From Aliihoeflea sp023389195 (GTDB lineage Bacteria > Pseudomonadota > Alphaproteobacteria > Rhizobiales > Rhizobiaceae), in contig JAEWET010000029.1 of assembly GCA_023389195.1 (NCBI GenBank), positions 1 to 64,000 on the forward strand: a stretch of DNA of 64,000 nucleotides, written 5' to 3'. The notes beneath the pieces were generated by a model. The model was not told where the DNA came from and did not search any database. It saw only the letters and a program-made list of their open reading frames with translations. Each line of letters begins with the position of its first letter. The stretch's first letter is position 1. Both the position numbers and the translations under genes were made by a program. Positions 1-7,722 of this stretch are shown here, piece by piece.

Positions 1-527
1 CCGCCGCAGCCATGCACCGCCACCCATTCGCCGCCCTTCACCTTCGCCTGGTCGCAGACGGCGCGGAACGAGGTGGCGAACCGGCAGCCGAGGCTCGCGG
101 CAGTGGCGAAGCTGACGCTTTCCGGCAGGTGCACGAGGTTCTGGTCGGCATGGTCGAGGGCGACATATTCGGCGAACGAGCCCCAGTGGGTGAAGCCCGG
201 CTGGAACTGCTCCTCGCAAACCTGCTGGTTGCCCGAGCGACACTCCTGGCAATGGCCGCAACCGGAGACGAAGGGCACCGTCACCCGGTCGCCGACCCTG
301 AAGCGCGTCACGGCCTTGCCGGCTGCAAGCACCGTGCCCGAGAGCTCGTGGCCGGGCACGTGCGGCAGGCGGATGTCAGGGTCGTGGCCCATCCAGCCGT
401 GCCAGTCGCTGCGGCAAAGCCCCGTTGCCTCCACCTTGACCACGACGCCGCCGGTGGTCGGGGTCGGGTCGGGCAGGGTGCGGATCTCCGGCGCAGCACC
501 GAAGGCCTCGTAGTACATCGCTCTCAT
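1..527 (-). CDS. Zinc-dependent alcohol dehydrogenase, N-terminal part (runs off left edge)
   Basis: Reading leftward from ATG at 527 gives about 175 residues of a medium-chain zinc alcohol dehydrogenase, which oxidises alcohols with NAD(P)+ in the cytoplasm. Visible features: catalytic-zinc Cys38 (GLCRSDWHG), the GHE motif at 59-61, the structural-zinc cluster Cys90, Cys93, Cys96 and Cys104, and a probable third catalytic ligand at Cys148. The Rossmann NAD-binding domain lies mostly outside the window; the frame is open to base 1. A second Met at codon 4 is an alternative start. It diverges from ilvE. The family is secure; the substrate cannot be told. Confidence 0.9.
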   Translation of the reverse strand, partial: MRAMYYEAFGAAPEIRTLPDPTPTTGGVVVKVEATGLCRSDWHGWMGHDPDIRLPHVPGHELSGTVLAAGKAVTRFRVGDRVTVPFVSGCGHCQECRSGNQQVCEEQFQPGFTHWGSFAEYVALDHADQNLVHLPESVSFATAASLGCRFATSFRAVCDQAKVKGGEWVAVHGCG

Positions 528-723
528 GGATGGATTGCCCCTCTCATTCGCATTCGCCATCTATGCCACGCAGCCATCCCCCGTTCCACCGGCGCATCCA
601 TGACAATGGCTGATGCATCCATTAAAGATCGTGAGTGGACAGCGCCCGCCGATTGGTTCAGGCCTTTGCCAGCTTGACCCGGATCGCCGTGCCGGCCTTT
701 ATCGGCCAGAAGGAGACCTGAAC

Positions 724-1602
724 ATGGCAGTCGACACCTCCCCGCGCACCCCCACCTGGACCTATGTCGAAGGCGAGTGGCTTCCCGGCAACCCACCGCT
801 GATCGGGCCGACCTCGCACGCGATGTGGCTGGCGTCGACCGTGTTCGACGGCGCCCGCTGGTTCGACGGCCTCGCCCCCGACCTCGACCTGCACTGCCAG
901 CGCGTCAACCGCTCGGCGGTCAATCTCGGCATGAAGGCGACGATGAGCGCCGAGGAAATCCAGGCGCTTGCCTTGGAAGGGGTGAAGAAGTTCGACGGCA
1001 AGACCGCGGTCTACATCAAGCCGATGTACTGGGCCGAGCACGGCTCGTTCAGCGTCGTCGCGGCCGATCCCGAGTCGACCCGCTTTGCCCTGTGCCTGTT
1101 CGAGGCGCCGCTGGGAGATGGCAAGACCGGCGAGGCGCTGACCGTGTCGCCCTTCCGCCGCCCGACCAAGGAATGCATGCCGACGGACGCCAAGGCCGGC
1201 TGCCTCTATCCGAACAACGCCCGCATCCTGGTCGAGGCTAAGTCGCGCGGCTTCGGCAATGCGCTGGTGCGCGACATGCTCGGCAACGTCGCCGAGACCC
1301 GCACGTCCAACGTCTTCATGGTCAAGGACGGCGTCGTCTTCACGCCGGCCGCCAACGGCACGTTCCTTTCCGGCATCACGCGCTCGCGCGTCATCGGCCT
1401 CTTGCGCCAGGCCGGCTTCGACGTCCGCGAAACGACGCTGACGGTGGCCGATTTTGCCGCCGCCGACGAGATCTTCACGTCCGGCAACTATTCCAAGGTC
1501 CTGCCCGTCCACCGCCTCGACGACCGTCAGCTGCAGACCGGTCCGGTGACGGCCAAGGCCCGCGAGCTCTATTTCGACTGGGCACGCAGCAGCAATCGGT
1601 GA
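724..1602 (+). CDS. ilvE: Branched-chain amino acid aminotransferase
   Basis: A 292-residue fold-type IV PLP aminotransferase that interconverts leucine, isoleucine and valine with their 2-oxo acids, using 2-oxoglutarate/glutamate. The PLP lysine is probably Lys157 (DAKAGCLYPNNA), aligning with the AGGNY lysine region of E. coli IlvE. The downstream ETRTSNVF and LSGITRSRVIGLL segments correspond to the E. coli SEGAGENLF and LPGITRDAII blocks. ATG 724 was chosen because it follows a good ribosome site (AAGGAGA, 710-716) and gives the normal family length; the frame is open upstream without a comparable site. A D-amino-acid transaminase or aminodeoxychorismate lyase is less likely. Confidence 0.9.
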   Translation: MAVDTSPRTPTWTYVEGEWLPGNPPLIGPTSHAMWLASTVFDGARWFDGLAPDLDLHCQRVNRSAVNLGMKATMSAEEIQALALEGVKKFDGKTAVYIKPMYWAEHGSFSVVAADPESTRFALCLFEAPLGDGKTGEALTVSPFRRPTKECMPTDAKAGCLYPNNARILVEAKSRGFGNALVRDMLGNVAETRTSNVFMVKDGVVFTPAANGTFLSGITRSRVIGLLRQAGFDVRETTLTVADFAAADEIFTSGNYSKVLPVHRLDDRQLQTGPVTAKARELYFDWARSSNR

Positions 1603-1638
1603 AAGCCGAGCCGCCACCGATGCCCGTAATATGGCCGT

Positions 1639-1662
1639 CCGCTCGCCTGAGAAGGTGAGCGG
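1639..1662. terminator. Hairpin between convergent ilvE and DUF2272 gene
   Basis: Arms of 10 bp (1639-1648 and 1653-1662, one mismatch) with a GAGA loop lie between two convergent stop codons. No strong T-run follows on either strand, so termination is inferred from position. Confidence 0.35.
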
Positions 1663-1689
1663 TCGACAGCTTGTTTGGACTGGCCGCCG

Positions 1690-2325
1690 CTAGATGCGGC
1701 ACTCCAAGATCGCGATCCACGGAAGCTCGGTGCCGGAGGAGTTGATCCGGTTCCTCAGGTAGCCGGTGCCGGTCAGCCTCAGCCGCTTCATGTCGACATT
1801 GTCGTTGACGTTGCCGCCCATCACATGGGCGTGCGTGTCGGTCACGTCGACGACGATGTCGCCCTGGGACGGATAGAAGCTGTCCGCCCCATAGGTGATC
1901 GCCGCCTGATCGTAGCCATAGCCCTTCGCATATTCCCGGCCCGCACAGACGATGTCGCCGGCCTTCGGCTTGTAGTTTTCCGGTTTGCGGGCGATGTAGG
2001 CGAAATCCGAGGCGGCGCCGTTCGCCGCTTTCATGGCTCGGTTTATGTAGTGGCAATGCGCCTGCGTGTAGTGGAAGCGCGTTCCGGCACCGGCGGTCTT
2101 GTTGATGAAGGACACGAATGCGCTGGACCAGGCCGGCCGGATCCCGCCCTGCACGGTTCTGCCGTCGAGGTGGTTTATGCCGATGCTCTTCCAATAGTCC
2201 TTGACGAAAAGATAGTAGTTCTTGCTGTGCTGCGGCGCTCCCCAGGTCTCACGGCCCTGACCGTTGTCCCAGCGCGCATATTCGTGCTTGCAAGCGTCAA
2301 CCAGTTGTCTTGTGAAATCCGACAT
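1690..2325 (-). CDS. DUF2272 domain protein
   Basis: A 211-residue protein resembling the DUF2272 family (function unknown). Recognisable blocks are WSSAFVSFI near residue 67, a His-rich FHYTQAHCHYINRAM segment, a PKAGDIVCAGR stretch, a GDIVVDVTDTHAHVMGGNV block with clustered Asp/His, and a hydrophobic C-terminus. The layout of an early W-x-A, a GD-[IV]-V strand and a later conserved His is reminiscent of CHAP/NlpC-type papain-like folds, so a hydrolase is conceivable, but no convincing nucleophile is identified. No signal peptide or membrane segment is visible. It stands alone, divergent from sodB and convergent with ilvE. Confidence 0.75.
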   Translation of the reverse strand: MSDFTRQLVDACKHEYARWDNGQGRETWGAPQHSKNYYLFVKDYWKSIGINHLDGRTVQGGIRPAWSSAFVSFINKTAGAGTRFHYTQAHCHYINRAMKAANGAASDFAYIARKPENYKPKAGDIVCAGREYAKGYGYDQAAITYGADSFYPSQGDIVVDVTDTHAHVMGGNVNDNVDMKRLRLTGTGYLRNRINSSGTELPWIAILECRI

Positions 2326-2579
2326 GTTTCGCCCTCCTCGAGATTGCAGGAGGAGTGTCGCTCAAATAACTAATGGTTGCAATAATAGTCGAAAGCAACC
2401 ATGGATGCATGCTGCTGTATCGCGGGGTATGCGCCCAAGAGGGATCATCGTCGCGCAGAAAGGAATTGCGGCCAAACAACAAAAATTGGCATGCAACCGG
2501 TTGTCTCCTGCGGGTCCGGCCCCTATGTTCCACTTAACGGATTTCATTGAAAAATTCCGTATTTTAGAGGAGATACGCC

Positions 2580-3179
2580 ATGGCCTTCGAACTTCCGCCG
2601 CTGCCCTACGACTACGACGCGCTTGACCCGTTCATGTCGCGCGAGACGTTGGAATACCACCACGACAAGCACCACAAGGCCTATGTCGACAACGGCAACA
2701 AGCTGGCCGAGGAAGCCGGCCTCTCCAACCTGACGCTGGAAGAGATCGTCAAGAAGTCCTACGGCACCAACCAGGGCCTCTTCAACAATGCCGGCCAGCA
2801 CTACAACCACATCCATTTCTGGAAGTGGATGAAGAAGGGCGGCGGCGGCAAGAGCCTGCCGGGCGCGCTGCAGAAGGCGATCGACAGCGACCTCGGCGGC
2901 TACGACAAGTTCCGCACCGACTTCATCGCCGCCGGCGTCGGCCAGTTCGGTTCGGGCTGGGCGTGGCTTGCGGTCAAGGACGGCAAGGTCCAGATCATGA
3001 AGACGCCGAATGGCGAAAACCCGCTGGTTCACGGCGCCAAGCCGATCCTCGGCGTCGATGTGTGGGAGCACTCCTATTACATCGACTACCGCAACGCGCG
3101 GCCGAAATACCTCGAAGCCTTCGTCGACAGCCTGATCAACTGGGACTATGTCCTGGAAATGTACGAAAAGGCCGCATAA
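2580..3179 (+). CDS. sodB: Superoxide dismutase (Fe-type or cambialistic Fe/Mn)
   Basis: A 199-residue superoxide dismutase that converts superoxide to oxygen and hydrogen peroxide in the cytoplasm. The metal ligands align as His27, His77, Asp160 and His164 (GVDVWEHSYY). Gln73 within NAGQHYNH is in the position used by Fe-type enzymes; Mn-type enzymes carry Gly there and supply Gln later. There is no signal peptide. ATG 2580 follows GAGGAG at good spacing. The 254-base upstream region is AT-richer than its surroundings and holds a GGTTGC/GCAACC inverted repeat at 2375-2400, but no promoter is confidently recognised. A palindrome and an intrinsic terminator follow the stop. Confidence 0.95.
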   Translation: MAFELPPLPYDYDALDPFMSRETLEYHHDKHHKAYVDNGNKLAEEAGLSNLTLEEIVKKSYGTNQGLFNNAGQHYNHIHFWKWMKKGGGGKSLPGALQKAIDSDLGGYDKFRTDFIAAGVGQFGSGWAWLAVKDGKVQIMKTPNGENPLVHGAKPILGVDVWEHSYYIDYRNARPKYLEAFVDSLINWDYVLEMYEKAA

Positions 3180-3297
3180 TTCGCGTGAAAGCGGCCTGCA
3201 ATCGGCAGCTTTCTGCGCGCGCCGCAGCTCATGTACTGAAGTACACTCCGCTCCGGTTCTCGAAATCCGCCGTTTTCGACTCGCTTTGACGCGAATT
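3178..3297. repeat. Imperfect 120-bp palindrome after sodB
   Basis: Outer arms 3178-3192 and 3283-3297 match 14 of 15 as inverted repeats. The centre is a perfect TGTACT-GA-AGTACA hairpin at 3232-3245; both share almost the same axis near 3238. The intervening flanks are only partly complementary. It looks like a palindromic intergenic repeat and begins at the sodB stop codon. Copy number elsewhere cannot be judged here. Confidence 0.6.
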
Positions 3298-3316
3298 GGA
3301 GGCGGCAGCACCTGTC

Positions 3317-3346
3317 AAACCCCGGCCTCGCGCCGGGGTTTTTCTT
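3317..3346 (+). terminator. Intrinsic terminator of sodB
   Basis: A perfect 10-bp stem (3317-3326 with 3332-3341, loop CTCGC) runs into a T-tract (TTTTTCTTT). It lies 138 bases after the sodB stop, beyond the palindrome. Confidence 0.85.
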
Positions 3347-3450
3347 TGCCCTGCTCATAACGCAAGCGTGAATGGCGCGGTTGAACCATTGAGTATCCGC
3401 CGCGTCGTTTATTCCCGATGATGCCATCGACGAGCCATTGGGAGAACACC

Positions 3451-3879
3451 GTGCCGATCAAGCAGCCAGTCATCGCCGCCGCCCTCGTGGCGCTCTTCGC
3501 AGCCCCCGCTCTTGCCGATCCGATCGAGGACCGACAGGCGCTGATGAAGGAGCGTGGCCAGATCATGCGCACGCTCGGGCCGATCGCCCAGGGCCGCCAG
3601 CCTTTCGATGCGGCGACCGTGATGGCGGCGCTGGAGGAACTGAACGCGAATGCGCAGGCGCATGACGTTGCGACCCTTTACCCGGCCGGAAGCGAGGGCG
3701 GCGACGCGGCGGCGGCGATCTGGACCGACATGTACGGTTTCCGGGCGGCCGACGAGCGATACAAGCAGGGTGTCGCCGCAGCGCTTGCAGCGGCGCCGCA
3801 GGATCTGGACGCCTTTCGCGCCTCGTTCGGCCCGGCTGCGCAGAATTGCGGCGCCTGCCACGAGAGCTACAGGGACTGA
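3451..3879 (+). CDS. Cytochrome c' (class II cytochrome c)
   Basis: A 142-residue periplasmic haem protein: an Ala-rich signal peptide (likely cleavage after Ala22, LFAAPALA), a four-helix-bundle-like body and one C-terminal haem site, Cys133-Gly-Ala-Cys136-His137. Haem attachment at the extreme C-terminus is characteristic of the c' family, which binds NO/CO or carries electrons. GTG 3451 is preferred because it follows GGGAGAAC at 3440-3447 and puts the signal peptide at the N-terminus; an ATG at 3418/3421 would add ten atypical residues. The diheme cytochrome gene follows after 3 bases, so the two are almost certainly co-transcribed. Haem attachment would need the Ccm system at 42.6-46.5 kb. 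Confidence 0.85.
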   Translation: MPIKQPVIAAALVALFAAPALADPIEDRQALMKERGQIMRTLGPIAQGRQPFDAATVMAALEELNANAQAHDVATLYPAGSEGGDAAAAIWTDMYGFRAADERYKQGVAAALAAAPQDLDAFRASFGPAAQNCGACHESYRD

Positions 3880-3882
3880 TCC

Positions 3883-4779
3883 ATGGCGACCGGCAGGCGA
3901 CTGGCGCTCGGCATTGCCGTTCTCGCCGCAATAGGCGTGGCGGGCGGCTGGGCGCTTTCCGCTCCCGAGAAACCGGAACCGGCCGAACTTCCGCCCGGCG
4001 ATGCCGTCGCGGGCGAACGCGTCTTCTGGGCGGCGGGCTGCGCCTCGTGCCATGCCGCGCCGCAGGCGAGCGGCGACGCGATGCTGGAACTGTCGGGCGG
4101 CGTCGAACTCGAAAGCGAGTTCGGCACGTTCGTCGTGCCGAACATCTCGACCGATCCGAACCATGGCATCGGCGGCTGGACGGCAAGCGACTTTGCCAAT
4201 GCGGTGCGGCGCGGGGTTTCGCCCGATGGCCGGCACTATTATCCGGCCTTTCCCTATACGTCCTACAGCCGCATGAGCGACGCGGACGTCGCCGATCTGT
4301 TCGCCTTCATGCAGACCCTGCCGGCAGTGGCGAGCGATGCGGCGGTGCACCGGGTCTCGTTTCCGTTCAGCGTCAGGCGCGGCGTCGGGCTGTGGAAGCG
4401 GCTTTACCTGAATGACGACCCGCAGGTCGCGATTGCCGGCGCGAGCGAGGATGTGGTGCGCGGCCAGTATCTGGTCGAGGCGCTGGGCCATTGCGGTGAA
4501 TGCCACACGCCGCGCGCGATGACCGGCGGGCTGGAGACGGACCGGTGGCTCGGCGGCCGGCCCAACATCACGCCCGGCGGCGACATCGCCGACTGGAGCG
4601 AAGAAGACATCGCCGCTTATCTGGAAACAGGGTTCACGCCGGATTTCGATTCGGCGGGCGGTAGGATGGCGGCGGTCGTGCGCAACATGGCGCGGCTTCC
4701 GGCAGAGGATCGCGAGGCGATCGCGGCGTATTTGAAGGCTGTGCCGGCGGTGGAGAGCGATGCGGGGGCGGGCGAGTAG
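3883..4779 (+). CDS. Diheme cytochrome c, dehydrogenase electron-acceptor type
   Basis: A 298-residue exported diheme cytochrome with an N-terminal hydrophobic segment (residues 7-26) that is either an uncleaved anchor or a signal peptide. Haem sites are C53-A-S-C-H57 and C204-G-E-C-H208, each in its own class I domain. The spacing, and segments such as FVVPNISTDP and PDGRHYYPAFPY, resemble the cytochrome subunits of membrane alcohol/gluconate dehydrogenases and related soluble diheme proteins. No partner dehydrogenase adjoins it, so the electron donor is unknown. It starts 3 bases after the cytochrome c' stop. A palindromic element follows. Confidence 0.85.
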   Translation: MATGRRLALGIAVLAAIGVAGGWALSAPEKPEPAELPPGDAVAGERVFWAAGCASCHAAPQASGDAMLELSGGVELESEFGTFVVPNISTDPNHGIGGWTASDFANAVRRGVSPDGRHYYPAFPYTSYSRMSDADVADLFAFMQTLPAVASDAAVHRVSFPFSVRRGVGLWKRLYLNDDPQVAIAGASEDVVRGQYLVEALGHCGECHTPRAMTGGLETDRWLGGRPNITPGGDIADWSEEDIAAYLETGFTPDFDSAGGRMAAVVRNMARLPAEDREAIAAYLKAVPAVESDAGAGE

Positions 4780-4785
4780 GCGCAG

Positions 4786-4930
4786 ACCCCCACTCCGGCC
4801 CTGCGGGCCACCTCTCCCCCTCAAAAGGGGAGAGGAACCCAGGCTAGAAAGGCGCTGACGCAGATGAAGCGCATTTCCTCTCCCCCGGGCAGGGGGAGAG
4901 GTGGCCCGCGTAGCGGGACGGAGTGGGGGT
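4786..4930. repeat. Palindromic intergenic element
   Basis: Left arm 4786-4820 (ACCCCCACTCCGG onward) and right arm about 4892-4930 are inverted copies that differ by a 4-base insertion and a few mismatches. Inner CTCTCCCCC/GGGGAGAGG segments add a second level of pairing. It fills the gap between two convergent genes and could form a large hairpin acting on both transcripts. Confidence 0.75.
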
Positions 4931-4945
4931 GATTGCAGCGCTGCG

Positions 4946-7048
4946 CTAAACCTTCCCCACCGCCTTCAGCGCAAAGGCGTAGACATAGGCGATTTCCTCG
5001 AGCCGCGAAAAGCGGCCCGATGCGCCGGCGTGGCCGGCGTCCATATTGATCTTGAAGAGGACCGGGTGGTCGTCGGTCTTCATCTCGCGCAGGCGCGCGA
5101 CCCATTTGGCCGGTTCCCAATAGGTGACGCGCGGGTCGGTGAGGCCGGCGAGGGCGAGGATGGGCGGGTAGTCCTGCTGGGCGATGTTGTCGTAGGGCGA
5201 CCAGGAGGCGATGCGGCCATAGTCGATGGGCGAGGCAAGGGGGTTGCCCCATTCGGGCCATTCGGGCGGGGTGAGCGGGAGCGAGGCGTCGAGCATGGTG
5301 TTGAGGACGTCGACGAAGGGGACTTCGGCGACGATGGCGCCGAAATCCTGCGGCGCCATGTTGGCGATCGCGCCCATCAGCATGCCGCCGGCCGAACCGC
5401 CCTGCGCGACGATGCGGTCATGCGCGGTGATGTTTTCGGCGACGAGATGACGGGCGACGGCGATGAAGTCGCGGAAGGTCTTCGCCTTGTTCTCGCGGCG
5501 GCCCTGTTCGTACCAGGCAAAGCCCTTGTCCTTGCCACCGCGAATGTGGGCGATGGCGTAGACGAAGCCGCGATCGACCAGCGACAGGCAATTGGTGTTG
5601 AACGAGGCCGGGATGGTGATGCCGTAGGAGCCGTAGCCGTAGAGAAGGCACGGCGCCGAGCCGTCGAGCTTCGTATCCTTGTGGTGGAGGATCGAGACGG
5701 GGACGAGTTCGCCATCCTCCGCCTTCGCCATAAGGCGGCGCGTGACGTAGTTTTCCGGATCGTGGCCGGAGGGCACTTCCTGCGTTTTCAGCAAGGTGCG
5801 CTCGCGGGTCTTCATGTCGTAGTCGAAGAGCTGCGAGGGGGTCGTCATCGACGAATAGGAAAAGCGGATGACGCTCGTGTCGTATTCGAGCGAGCCGACG
5901 AGGCCGAGCGAATAGGCTTCTTCGTCGAAAGAAATCATGTGCTCTTCGCCGGATGTGCGCTCGCGCACGACGATGCGCGGCAGGCCGTCCTTGCGCTCGA
6001 GGCGGACGAGATGATCGGCAAAGCCCATGATGGCGAGGATGAGCCGGCCGGGCTCGTGCGGGACGAGTTCGGTCCAGTTTTCCGGCCGCGGATCGGCGAC
6101 CGGGGCGGTCATAATGCGGAAATCCTTCGCGCCGCCGGAATTGGTGAGGATGAAGAAGACGTCTCCGCCTTCCTCCAATTCGTATTCGATGCCGGTCTGT
6201 CGCGGGGCGACGATGACGGGTTTGGCGCTCGGATCGCCGGCGGGCAGGACGCGGTACTCGGTCGTCTCGTGGTCGTTGATGCCGATGAAGATCCAGTCGT
6301 TCGTGCGCGTGCCGCCGACGCTCATGAAGAAACCGGGATCGGTCTCCTCGTAGATCAGGCGGTCGGCCGATTGCGGATCGCCGAGACGGTGGTGGAAGAT
6401 TTTCGACGGACGGTGATTGTCGTCGAGCGCGGTGTAGAAGATGCCGGTATTCGCCGCGTCCCAATCGCCCGAGCCGCCTGTGTTGGCGATCAAATCGGGG
6501 AGGTCGGTGCCGGACGCGATGTCGCGGATCTTGAGCGTGTAGAACTCCGAGCCCTTGTCGTCATAGGACCAGACGAGGCGGGCATGGTCGCCGGAATGAT
6601 CGACGCCGCCGAGCCGGAAATAGGGCTTGCCCTCGGCCTCGAGGTCGCCGTCGAGGACGATCTCTTCCGCGCCGCCGTCGCGCGGGGTGCGGAAGAAGCG
6701 CGGCTGCTCACCGCCGAGGACGAAGGACGAGCCGTAGGCGAAGGGGCCGTCCGGCATCGGAACGGAGGAATCGTCCTCCTTGATGCGGCCCTTCATCTCG
6801 GCAAAGAGCGTCTTGCGCAACTCTTCCTCGCCGGCGGTCAGCGCCGCCTGATAGGCGTTCTCGGCTTCCAGATGGGCGCGGATTTCAGGCGAGAGCGTTG
6901 CCGGGTCCTTGAAGACCTCCTGCCAGTTCTCCGCGCGCAGCCAGTGATAGGGGTCGGTGACGGTGACGCCGTGATGGCTGTGCGAATGATCGTGCTTCGG
7001 CGCGACAGGTGCGGCGGGCAGGGCGGCGGCAGGCTTGGCGAAATTCAT
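4946..7048 (-). CDS. ptrB: Oligopeptidase B-like prolyl oligopeptidase (S9A)
   Basis: A 700-residue serine peptidase with an N-terminal beta-propeller (roughly 1-400) and a C-terminal alpha/beta-hydrolase domain. The triad is Ser552 (GGSAGG), Asp638 (LTDPRV) and His673 (DAGHAG); YGSYG and AHIRGG precede it as usual. Family members cleave short peptides, oligopeptidase B after Lys/Arg, in the cytoplasm. The length is normal. A His-rich N-terminal stretch (KHDHSHSHHG, 18-27) is slightly unusual and precedes the conserved DPYHWLR start of the propeller. It lies downstream of msrB on the same strand, separated by a hairpin. POP-family membership is certain; the OpdB subgroup is likely. Confidence 0.92.
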   Translation of the reverse strand: MNFAKPAAALPAAPVAPKHDHSHSHHGVTVTDPYHWLRAENWQEVFKDPATLSPEIRAHLEAENAYQAALTAGEEELRKTLFAEMKGRIKEDDSSVPMPDGPFAYGSSFVLGGEQPRFFRTPRDGGAEEIVLDGDLEAEGKPYFRLGGVDHSGDHARLVWSYDDKGSEFYTLKIRDIASGTDLPDLIANTGGSGDWDAANTGIFYTALDDNHRPSKIFHHRLGDPQSADRLIYEETDPGFFMSVGGTRTNDWIFIGINDHETTEYRVLPAGDPSAKPVIVAPRQTGIEYELEEGGDVFFILTNSGGAKDFRIMTAPVADPRPENWTELVPHEPGRLILAIMGFADHLVRLERKDGLPRIVVRERTSGEEHMISFDEEAYSLGLVGSLEYDTSVIRFSYSSMTTPSQLFDYDMKTRERTLLKTQEVPSGHDPENYVTRRLMAKAEDGELVPVSILHHKDTKLDGSAPCLLYGYGSYGITIPASFNTNCLSLVDRGFVYAIAHIRGGKDKGFAWYEQGRRENKAKTFRDFIAVARHLVAENITAHDRIVAQGGSAGGMLMGAIANMAPQDFGAIVAEVPFVDVLNTMLDASLPLTPPEWPEWGNPLASPIDYGRIASWSPYDNIAQQDYPPILALAGLTDPRVTYWEPAKWVARLREMKTDDHPVLFKINMDAGHAGASGRFSRLEEIAYVYAFALKAVGKV

Positions 7049-7065
7049 GAAACCTCAGGCAATCT

Positions 7066-7103
7066 GGAAATGGAAAGGCGGCGCGATGATCTCTCGCGCC
7101 GCC
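7066..7103 (-). terminator. Probable terminator of msrB
   Basis: A perfect 10-bp GC-rich stem (7077-7086 with 7094-7103, 7-base loop) lies 20 bases past the msrB stop. On the minus strand it is followed by CTTTCCATTTCC, a weak T-rich tail. Confidence 0.5.
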
Positions 7104-7122
7104 TGCCTCGGGGCAAATGCGG

Positions 7123-7527
7123 TCAGTCGTGGTCGAAGTTCAGTGCGACACCGTTCATGCAGTAGCGCAGGCCGGTCGGCGCGGGGCCGTCCTCGAAGAC
7201 ATGGCCGAGATGGGCATCGCAATCGGCGCAGCGGATTTCGGTGCGTGTCATCATGAAGGACCGGTCGACATGCTGTGCGACGGCACCGGGTTCGACCGGT
7301 GCGGTGAAGCTTGGCCAGCCGGAGCCGGACTCGTATTTGGTCTCGGAACGGAAAAGCGGATTGTCGCAGCACACGCAGCGATAGAGCCCCGGCTCCTTGT
7401 TGTCGACATAGGGCCCGGTGAAGGCGCGCTCAGTGCCGTGCTTGCGCGTGACCTGAAACTGTTCCGGCGTCAGTTGCTCGCGCCATTCGGCTTCGGACTT
7501 CTCGACCTTGAGTGCGGTCTTTTCCAT
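7123..7527 (-). CDS. msrB: Peptide methionine (R)-S-oxide reductase
   Basis: A 134-residue MsrB that reduces the R-epimer of methionine sulfoxide in free or protein-bound methionine, using thioredoxin. It has four zinc cysteines (Cys51, Cys54, Cys100, Cys103), the substrate motif SGSGWPSF at 67-74, the GHVFEDGP block, and catalytic Cys123 in RYCMNGVAL. It has no signal peptide, so it is cytoplasmic. An AGGAG lies a few bases before the ATG on the minus strand. It is divergent from the mrp operon. The 195 bases between them show no convincing promoter on either strand. Confidence 0.96.
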   Translation of the reverse strand: MEKTALKVEKSEAEWREQLTPEQFQVTRKHGTERAFTGPYVDNKEPGLYRCVCCDNPLFRSETKYESGSGWPSFTAPVEPGAVAQHVDRSFMMTRTEIRCADCDAHLGHVFEDGPAPTGLRYCMNGVALNFDHD

Positions 7528-7722
7528 GTCGTGCTCCTTTGGGACCTTGCCCCAATGTAGGAGCGCGGGGCCCGATTGTCATCGGGGCGGGCGGGGCGGA
7601 AATGATCCGGGGGCAAGCCTGTCGCATCGTCATGAGTGGTCTTGTGAGGCGCGATTTCAGTCTGTAAGGGATCGGCACTCGAACTTGATCCGGAAACCGA
7701 ATTGGCGGGGCGATAATACGGG

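Noticed and set aside
674..702. TTGACC followed by CTTTAT as an ilvE promoter
   Set aside because: The -10 match is poor and transcription would start at the ribosome site itself.
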